Below, one piece after another: positions 6,716 to 12,798 of a DNA stretch of 12,798 nucleotides. A model generated the notes under the pieces. It ran no database searches, was not told the origin of the DNA, and saw only the letters and a list, made by a program, of their open reading frames with translations. Numbering within the stretch: position 1 is the first letter of the stretch; each line of letters begins with the position of its first letter. The DNA is from 2-12-FULL-41-16 sp964473715 (GTDB lineage Bacteria; Patescibacteriota; Patescibacteriia; Magasanikbacterales; UBA922), in contig CAYYQC010000026.1 in NCBI GenBank assembly GCA_964473715.1, positions 1-12,798 on the forward strand, read 5' to 3'. A program made the translations under genes and the position numbers.

Positions 6716-6717
6716 CT

Positions 6718-7425
6718 GTGCTTAACTTTACTAAGAAAAATTTACAAGGTTCACAAAGAGTTTGTTTTCGGCTACAAGCTATTCGTGAAGCCAAAGGTTT
6801 AACTTTGGAATACGTAGCTGAGCAAACAAAAATCAATAAAACTTATTTAAGTGCTCTTGAAGAATGTCGTTTTGAAGATATCCCCTTCTCTTCTTTGTAT
6901 CAAAAAAACTTTATCAAAAAATACGCGCGCGCGATTGGAGAAAATCCTGAATCATTTATTAGTCAATTTTGCATTGAAGAAATGGAGCCGGCTGCTCCGC
7001 GTTTAGTTCCAAACCGCAAACACTGGTTTTTCTTCACAGCTTGGCCAAGCGTGGCTCGAACAGCCATGATTAGTAGTGTAGCGCTACTTCTCACAGGATA
7101 CTTGGGTTGGCAAATTCAAAATACTATTTCTCCACCATCATTATCTTTGGTTTCACCAGACAATGGTTTTATTACTCGCGACAATACTATTACTCTACGC
7201 GGTGCCAGTGAACCAGCCACCACTATTATGATCAACGGCCAAGCAATTCGCAGTGATGACTTAGGTAATTTTACTGAAGCCATTGCCCTTAATCCTGGTG
7301 TTAATACTATTGTAATTGAAGCCAAGAAAAAACATGGTAAAAGCACTCAAACCACCCGTCATATTGTATACAAAGAACCTTCTCGGTTAAGTTCACAAGC
7401 TGACTTTTTAGAGACTAATAATTAG
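6718..7425 (+). CDS. RodZ-like membrane-anchored helix-turn-helix protein
   Basis: Bitopic membrane protein of the RodZ/HTH_25 type, a family linking the MreB cytoskeleton to cell shape in rods. In its 235 residues, about 18-78 form a cytoplasmic Xre-like helix-turn-helix (RLQAIREAKGLTLEYVAEQT, then YLSALEECRFEDIP and FIKKYARAIGENPESF). Residues about 113-133 are a membrane helix (ARTAMISSVALLLTGYLGW). Residues about 140-219 are an extracytoplasmic beta domain like the Glucodextran_B/Ig-like fold (LVSPDNGFITRDNTITLRG, TTIMINGQAI, NPGVNTIVIEA). E. coli RodZ has a different C-terminal domain, so exact orthology is uncertain. The start is GTG at 6718, 2 bases after the ftsK stop and without a Shine-Dalgarno, suggesting translational coupling. 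It is followed by an intrinsic terminator at 7482. Confidence 0.85.
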   Translation: MLNFTKKNLQGSQRVCFRLQAIREAKGLTLEYVAEQTKINKTYLSALEECRFEDIPFSSLYQKNFIKKYARAIGENPESFISQFCIEEMEPAAPRLVPNRKHWFFFTAWPSVARTAMISSVALLLTGYLGWQIQNTISPPSLSLVSPDNGFITRDNTITLRGASEPATTIMINGQAIRSDDLGNFTEAIALNPGVNTIVIEAKKKHGKSTQTTRHIVYKEPSRLSSQADFLETNN

Positions 7426-7450
7426 ACCAGTTATACACTGGTTGTACACA
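7426..7450. promoter_or_regulatory. Dyad and direct repeats upstream of recA (candidate operator)
   Basis: ACCAGTTATACACTGGT (7426-7442) is a perfect 6-bp dyad with a 5-bp centre, starting one base after the rodZ-like stop. Overlapping it are direct repeats GTTATACAC (7430-7438) and GTTGTACAC (7441-7449), 11 bp apart, about one helical turn. The repeats place TTATACACT and TTGTACACA, each one base off the DnaA-box consensus. The position just upstream of a TTGACG -35 would suit an SOS or DnaA-type regulator of recA. It does not match the classical CTGT-N8-ACAG or GAAC-N4-GTTC LexA boxes. Confidence 0.4.
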
Positions 7451-7479
7451 TTGACGGGCCTCTACAAAACCCGTACCAT
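7451..7479 (+). promoter_or_regulatory. Possible recA promoter
   Basis: TTGACG (7451-7456), a 17-bp spacer and TACCAT (7474-7479) give a fair sigma70-type match. The predicted start would fall inside the terminator hairpin at 7482-7505, an awkward arrangement unless the hairpin is incomplete in that transcript. A weaker alternative, TTGTCC (7504-7509)-N16-GTTAAT (7526-7531), would give a near-leaderless recA mRNA, as seen for other genes here. Confidence 0.4.
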
Positions 7480-7481
7480 AT

Positions 7482-7505
7482 AAAAGAGCGAAGCGCTCTT
7501 TTTTT
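7482..7505 (+). terminator. Intrinsic terminator after the ftsK-rodZ unit
   Basis: AAAAGAGCG-AAG-CGCTCTTTT, a 9-bp stem with 3-nt loop, is followed by further T (run to 7505). It lies 57 bases after the rodZ-like stop and separates that unit from recA. Confidence 0.85.
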
Positions 7506-7541
7506 GTCCACTGCTCTTAAATTGAGTTAATTTAAAAAAAT

Positions 7542-8624
<1,083 letters not shown>

Positions 8625-8637
8625 TCCTATTGTAATA

Positions 8638-8669
8638 AAAAAACGGCCCATAATCGTGGGTCGTTTTTT
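8638..8669. terminator. Bidirectional terminator between recA and the SpoIID-like gene
   Basis: AAAAAACGGCCCA (8638-8650) pairs with TGGGTCGTTTTTT (8657-8669) around the 6-nt loop TAATCG, with one G-T wobble. A-runs and T-runs flank the GC core, so it works as a hairpin plus T-run on either strand. It sits in the 50-bp gap between the converging genes. Confidence 0.88.
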
Positions 8670-8674
8670 AATTC

Positions 8675-10555
8675 TTAATAAATCTTATGGAGTTCAACTC
8701 CAGTGTAATAGTATTTGATAAGTTGCACCCAATCTAGATGCTCCTCTTCAGCTCGAATGGCTGCATCACGCTGACTCATACCCACCCCATGACCAAACAT
8801 CTTTTTATTGTCACGCTCGTCATAGGTTGCAACAACTGGAACCAACCAAGGCTTAGCAGAACCTCCCCAGGCTTGGGTCCAGGAACGAGTATTACCATCA
8901 CTGTTTCCAAAATACGGCGTAATCACCACATCATTATTATAAGTCACCATCATGCCGCGTGTAGCGTTTACCGCATCAATAAAACGTGGCATTTCTGGTT
9001 CATTATTTGCACCCAAATACAATTGGTCTCCAGTATGTGCAACAACATCAAAGTAACGGGCATCATGTTTTGAAGTATTTTGGACCACGTAGGCGTAAGT
9101 ACGTTGTGCTACTGCCTGAGCTTTTAAATATTCTAACGGTGAAGCATTGGAATTTTCCCCCATTCCAGCCATATAATCTTCAAAATTCAAATCATTGATT
9201 ACATATAAGGTATTATTTTCATCTTTAGCTTGACGAAGTTCAAGTGCACCACGATATTTATTGAAATTTTTAGAACTTTTTCCGGAAATTTTTCGTTCGT
9301 AATTAGTAATTACCATGATGGCCCGTAAATTACTTACAGGCTCAACACGGATAAAAGAGGTTGAGGAAACATTCACTGACTCTGATTGAAATGAATATAC
9401 ACCACTTTTAAAACTCATAGTTCCGGTTTGTCCACTTGGCAGTACACCAAGCACTCCAGTTGCATCCAAAACATTGTAATTATCATCGGCTGATTGAATA
9501 ATTGCCGTATTATTGGTGGGCTCTTTCCACAAACCAACACGAATGCGAGGCTCTGCCGCTAAACGCGGTGATTCATTTAAAAATTCATAACCAGTTGGCA
9601 AGGCACGAGCAAAAGGTTCAGTATATCCACTTGGTGCATCACTGGTCACGGTAACAGGAATAGTGAAAGTCGCGCTTGTTGAGCTGTCCCCTTTCATAGT
9701 CACTTTAAACTTGGCTTCATAAGTACCAACTTTGGCAGGTGCACGGAAAACAAATTCATCACGCCAAAATGAATCTTTATTTACAGTAATCGCGCGGTTA
9801 AAAGCAGTGCCACGACTAGTCCAAGTAGTATCAGCAAAATTTGTAATTGAAGTTTGTTCAATTGTGCCTGCAGTCCAAACTGTTTTACCAATATTTTGAT
9901 ATCCAAAACGAAGAGTCACTGGTTCTCCGCCAGCTACACTAACAATTTTAGGACTTAAAAATACACGATTAGCTGAACTGGTTTCTATAGGTGACGCAGT
10001 TGGATTTTGAGTTGGGACAGTTGAAGTACCAGAACCAGTGTTAGCAGAAGTGGCAGCCGTCACTTTAATTTTTACAAAAAAATAACCACCCTTAACCCAA
10101 GAATAATTTTCTGCAGCCAAATAAAATTTTTCTGTATATTCACCAGGCTTAGTATTGGCAGGAACTTTAAATGTCATGGTGAGTTTGCCAGTTTGTCCAG
10201 GTTTAATAGTTCCAATAATTTTGTCTGTTTGTTTAGAAGAAATCCAATTAGAAGCAAAGAAAATTGATTTACGCTCACGTGGCTCCATGGTGTGTCCGGA
10301 AATAAATTTATTGCCCGTACTGGTCCAAGTAGCCGTACCTGTGTTTTTAAATGTAAATGTAACGGCTTTGCTACTTCCAGCCGGAATGACAATTGGATCT
10401 GGAACTGATTGGTTAACTAAAGTAGCCGAATAAGCAGCATCTTTTACAATAACTTGAGGAGTAGCAGCCTGAGCAGAGAAAGGAAAAATTAATGTACCAA
10501 GAAGGACAAAATTGAGGAAAAAAATTGAAGAAAAAAGGATTTTTTTGCTAATCAT
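8675..10555 (-). CDS. Secreted SpoIID/LytB-domain protein with two Trp-rich Ig-like domains
   Basis: Likely cell-wall-acting exported protein of 626 residues. The signal peptide (1-30) has lysines, a long hydrophobic core and an AQA cleavage site. Two beta domains (about 54-165 and 198-304) carry spaced tryptophans (W77, W104, W153; W227, W245, W264) and NTG-TATW / NIGKTVW motifs, resembling Nbr1 four-tryptophan or CARDB-like adhesion modules. They are joined by a Ser/Thr/Pro linker. The C-terminal SpoIID/LytB region (from about 330) shows PLEYLKAQAVAQRTYAYV, ATRGMMVTYN and HGVGMSQ (589-595). E467, in GMGENSNASPLE, aligns with the catalytic glutamate of SpoIID lytic transglycosylases. The usual cysteine next to the DxxxTHCQ-type motif is absent (VVAHTGDQLYLG, H507). 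SpoIID acts on peptidoglycan in spore formers; here nothing else suggests sporulation, so a division or wall-remodelling role is inferred. Confidence 0.9.
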   Translation of the reverse strand: MISKKILFSSIFFLNFVLLGTLIFPFSAQAATPQVIVKDAAYSATLVNQSVPDPIVIPAGSSKAVTFTFKNTGTATWTSTGNKFISGHTMEPRERKSIFFASNWISSKQTDKIIGTIKPGQTGKLTMTFKVPANTKPGEYTEKFYLAAENYSWVKGGYFFVKIKVTAATSANTGSGTSTVPTQNPTASPIETSSANRVFLSPKIVSVAGGEPVTLRFGYQNIGKTVWTAGTIEQTSITNFADTTWTSRGTAFNRAITVNKDSFWRDEFVFRAPAKVGTYEAKFKVTMKGDSSTSATFTIPVTVTSDAPSGYTEPFARALPTGYEFLNESPRLAAEPRIRVGLWKEPTNNTAIIQSADDNYNVLDATGVLGVLPSGQTGTMSFKSGVYSFQSESVNVSSTSFIRVEPVSNLRAIMVITNYERKISGKSSKNFNKYRGALELRQAKDENNTLYVINDLNFEDYMAGMGENSNASPLEYLKAQAVAQRTYAYVVQNTSKHDARYFDVVAHTGDQLYLGANNEPEMPRFIDAVNATRGMMVTYNNDVVITPYFGNSDGNTRSWTQAWGGSAKPWLVPVVATYDERDNKKMFGHGVGMSQRDAAIRAEEEHLDWVQLIKYYYTGVELHKIY

Positions 10556-10566
10556 AGATAAACCGT

Positions 10567-10595
10567 ATTATAGCAGAAAATGATGATGCTTTCAA
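10567..10595 (-). promoter_or_regulatory. Promoter of the SpoIID-like gene, leaderless
   Basis: On the minus strand TTGAAA (10595-10590), a 17-bp spacer and TGC-TATAAT (-10 at 10572-10567) make a near-consensus promoter with an extended -10. The -10 ends 11 nt before the ATG at 10555, so the predicted start (about 10560) leaves about 5 nt of leader. The -35 overlaps a TTCAATTGAA palindrome (10591-10600). Confidence 0.75.
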
Positions 10596-10637
10596 TTGAA
10601 TTTTTCCTTGAAATAAGGTTTAATAGGCAGGTCATTA

Positions 10638-10646
10638 TGGTCTAAT
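10638..10646 (+). promoter_or_regulatory. Promoter of the flippase gene, leaderless
   Basis: TG-G-TCTAAT (TG 10638-10639, hexamer 10641-10646) is an extended -10 differing by one base from TATAAT. The ATG follows after only 7 nt (10654), so transcription would begin at about the first base of the start codon. No good -35 lies at the right distance. Confidence 0.55.
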
Positions 10647-10653
10647 ATTTTTT

Positions 10654-12075
10654 ATGTCAGTTGCGCGAAAAATTGCTCAAAACACGGTTATTCAACTTAT
10701 TGGTAAAGTGGTTTCCACAGTACTTGGTTTAGTGGCTATTGGCCTGCTTACACGGTATTTAGGAGTAGAACAATTTGGTTGGTACACCACGGCCATTACT
10801 TTTTTGCAATTTGGTGGAATTTTGATCGATTTTGGTCTTATTCCCGTAACCGCGCAAATGTTAGGCGCTGGTAAATACAATACCACTGAATTATTCAAAA
10901 ACTTATTGGCTTATCGTTTTGTCACAGCCGCAGTTTTTTTTGGACTCACACCTTTAATTGCCTGGCTTTTTCCATATCCAACCGAAGTTAAATGGGCCAT
11001 TACCCTACTTTCAGTTTCTTTCCTGGCGATTTCCATGAACCAAGTGTTAACTGGGTATTATCAAAAAGAATTGACCATGCAAGTACCCGTACTTGGGGAA
11101 ATTGTGGGAAGAATAATTCTAGTGGCCGGCTTAGTGATTGGACAGTGGAGCAGTGCTTCGTTTTTAACAATCATGGCGATAGTTGCTTCTGGTAGTCTGG
11201 CTTACACGGCTGTTATGTGGATTGCAGCTGCACGCAAAATTTCGGCTGGCTTTGCCTTTAATCCAAAAATCTGGAAAGCCATTACCATTACCATGTGGCC
11301 AGTGGCGATTTCTGTAATTTTTAATGTCGTGTATTTAAAGGGTGATACAATTTTACTTTCACTCTATCGCACTCAAGTAGAAGTAGGATTTTATGGCGCA
11401 GCTTACCGCGTAGTCGATATTTTAGCGCAAATGGCCATGCTCATGATGGGGGTAATGCTCCCACTTTTATCCAGTTCTTTTGCGCAGAAAAAATTTACTG
11501 AATTTAAAGAATTTTACCAAAATAGTTTTGACAGTCTCATGCTTTTAGCAGTACCAATGTTTATTAGCACGTGGGTTTTGGCAGACAAAATTATGGTCTT
11601 TGTCGCAGGACCAGAATTTGTCAGTTCTGGCACAATGCTTCGGTTACTTGCAGTTGCGATTTTCGGTGTATATTTGGGTGCCGTCTTTGGACATACGGCT
11701 GTGGCCATTGGCCAACAAAAAGCTACCATGTGGATTTATATTTCTGACGCGATTATCACTTTTGCAGGATATATGTATGCAATTCCTCGCTATGGCTGGA
11801 TGGGCGCAGCTGCGTTTACGATTTTTTCTGAATTATACGCGGGCATTTCATTAGCTTGGGTTGTTAGCAAACATACACCCACTTCATTGTCACTAGCACG
11901 TTTTGGAAAAATTATTTTAGCTGGCGCAATAATGGGTGGAGTTTTATGGTTTACCATTGACCTGCCGATTATTGCTCTCGTTATTGAAGGCGCAATACTA
12001 TACATTGTGGCTATTTTGGGCCTGAGAATTTATTCTTGGGAAGGCATTAAACAAATTACTTCTGGTCGTAAATAA
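10654..12075 (+). CDS. Polysaccharide flippase (Wzx / MOP superfamily)
   Basis: Integral membrane transporter of the MOP superfamily, expected to flip undecaprenyl-linked oligosaccharides across the membrane. The 473 residues are a typical length and are hydrophobic throughout, consistent with 12-14 helices. The N-terminus (SVARKIAQNTVIQLIGKVVSTVLG, then LLTRYLGVEQFGWYTTAITFLQFGG and DFGL) is the standard Polysacc_synt start. A later YGAAYRVVDILAQMAMLMMGVMLPLLS segment marks the second half. The ATG at 10654 lies 7 nt from the -10 and has no Shine-Dalgarno. The next gene starts one base after the TAA, so the two belong to one transcript and probably one surface-glycan pathway. The specific glycan cannot be told. 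Confidence 0.9.
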   Translation: MSVARKIAQNTVIQLIGKVVSTVLGLVAIGLLTRYLGVEQFGWYTTAITFLQFGGILIDFGLIPVTAQMLGAGKYNTTELFKNLLAYRFVTAAVFFGLTPLIAWLFPYPTEVKWAITLLSVSFLAISMNQVLTGYYQKELTMQVPVLGEIVGRIILVAGLVIGQWSSASFLTIMAIVASGSLAYTAVMWIAAARKISAGFAFNPKIWKAITITMWPVAISVIFNVVYLKGDTILLSLYRTQVEVGFYGAAYRVVDILAQMAMLMMGVMLPLLSSSFAQKKFTEFKEFYQNSFDSLMLLAVPMFISTWVLADKIMVFVAGPEFVSSGTMLRLLAVAIFGVYLGAVFGHTAVAIGQQKATMWIYISDAIITFAGYMYAIPRYGWMGAAAFTIFSELYAGISLAWVVSKHTPTSLSLARFGKIILAGAIMGGVLWFTIDLPIIALVIEGAILYIVAILGLRIYSWEGIKQITSGRK

Positions 12076-12076
12076 T

Positions 12077-12798
12077 ATGATTTGGCTACTCACGATACTT
12101 TTCACGCTTTTGCCACTTTATTTGATTAGATTTCAAATTGGTCCAATACCTACTACAGTTTTGGAAATTTTAGTGGGAATCGCGATTATTGCATGGGTGT
12201 ATATAAAAATTAAAAATCGCGATTATTCATTAGTTAAAAATGTTCCTAATCGAAATTTATTTTTGAGCGGAGTGGGACTATTTTTAGTTGGTGCCACGAT
12301 TGGTATTTTTATCAGCCCCAATCTTCGCGCTGCGCTTGGTGAATGGAAGGCGTTTTATTTTGAGCCAATAATTATTGGATTGATCGTGATTGATTGTATT
12401 AAAAGTAAGGAAGATGTAAAAAAGATTTTAGGAGGCTTATTATTAGGATCTCTGACAACGGCAATTCTTGGTGTATATCAACATTTTACAGGTTGGTTAG
12501 TCCCCCACAGTTTCTGGGCCAATCGTAATACCTATCGCGTCACTGGCTGGTATGGTTTTCCTAATAGTGTCGGAATTCTTCTCGCCCCTTTGATTCCTTT
12601 GGCAGTTTATGTAGCTATAGAGACTTTGAAAAAATCTAAAAACAAAATAACTTCAAAAAATAATTATTTTATTTTATTTTTATTAGGCTTATTTTTGATC
12701 GCCTCGCCGCTCGCAATTATATTTGCCAAAACTACCGCAGCCATGGTTGGACTCGCCGCTGGAGCTGGAGTTCTACTGCTGTGTTTTAAAAAAACTCG
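12077..12798 (+). CDS. O-antigen ligase/polymerase-like membrane protein, 3' end cut by window
   Basis: Begins at ATG 12077, one base after the flippase stop, and stays open for 240 codons to the window edge (MIWLLTILFTLLPLYLIRFQ at the start). It is rich in membrane segments. The stretch FISPNLRAALGEWKAFYFEPI, then LLLGSLTTAILGVYQHFTGW, TYRVTGWYGFPNSVGILLAP and KTTAAMVGLAAGAGVLLL is the usual pattern of the Wzy/WaaL family (R-x-x-G-x-F-x-N-P-N-x-like motif written here as RVTGWYGFPNSVG). Such proteins polymerise glycan repeats or attach them to an acceptor. The large periplasmic loop and C-terminal helices lie outside the window. Pairing with a flippase supports the assignment; ligase versus polymerase cannot be decided. 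Confidence 0.82.
   Translation, partial: MIWLLTILFTLLPLYLIRFQIGPIPTTVLEILVGIAIIAWVYIKIKNRDYSLVKNVPNRNLFLSGVGLFLVGATIGIFISPNLRAALGEWKAFYFEPIIIGLIVIDCIKSKEDVKKILGGLLLGSLTTAILGVYQHFTGWLVPHSFWANRNTYRVTGWYGFPNSVGILLAPLIPLAVYVAIETLKKSKNKITSKNNYFILFLLGLFLIASPLAIIFAKTTAAMVGLAAGAGVLLLCFKKT

Noticed and set aside
8738..9198. Plus-strand frames of 111 and 70 codons inside the SpoIID-like gene
   Set aside because: Antisense to a gene with clear signal peptide and domain motifs; composition is random-like.

Overview
The window looks like a chromosomal core-gene region of an AT-rich bacterium, most likely a Patescibacteria (CPR/Parcubacteria-type) genome. This placement is an inference from several features: a compact RpoB that lacks the large insertions of the E. 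coli protein, an FtsK with a very acidic linker, a SpoIID/LytB-type secreted protein fused to tryptophan-rich Ig-like domains in a segment with no sporulation genes, start codons without Shine-Dalgarno sequences, and promoters lying almost on top of start codons. The sequence alone does not fix the lineage.

Layout. Positions 1-2761 (minus) hold the first 920 codons of rpoB; its C-terminus lies outside the window. A consensus sigma70-type promoter (TTGACA-N17-TATGCT) sits about 190 bases upstream, and a GC-richer, foldable leader of about 180 nt separates it from the start codon. Between this promoter and the next gene is a short cluster of three DnaA-box-like 9-mers. Upstream, also on the minus strand, are a class IV aminotransferase and a small orphan gene of 85 codons. 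The orphan is much GC-richer than its neighbours and is the only gene here with a strong Shine-Dalgarno. Two back-to-back inverted repeats separate these two genes.

At about 4258-4372 transcription diverges. To the right on the plus strand are ftsK (chromosome translocase), a RodZ-like membrane helix-turn-helix protein starting 2 bases after the ftsK stop, a terminator, and recA. recA converges on a minus-strand gene for a secreted SpoIID/LytB-domain protein, and the two share a bidirectional terminator. The SpoIID gene is in turn divergent from a flippase (Wzx/MATE-like) gene, which is followed after one base by the start of an O-antigen ligase/polymerase-like membrane protein that runs off the window end.

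How the genes fit together. rpoB, ftsK and recA are information-processing and chromosome-segregation genes. The RodZ-like, SpoIID-like, flippase and ligase genes concern cell shape, peptidoglycan and surface polysaccharide. The ftsK-rodZ pair links division to envelope morphology, and the flippase-ligase pair is probably the start of a surface-glycan operon. No mobile element, tRNA, rRNA or CRISPR array was found. The main unexplained material is the rpoB leader, the DnaA-box-like cluster, the GC-rich orphan with its nested inverted repeats, and the dyad symmetries in the ftsK and recA control regions.
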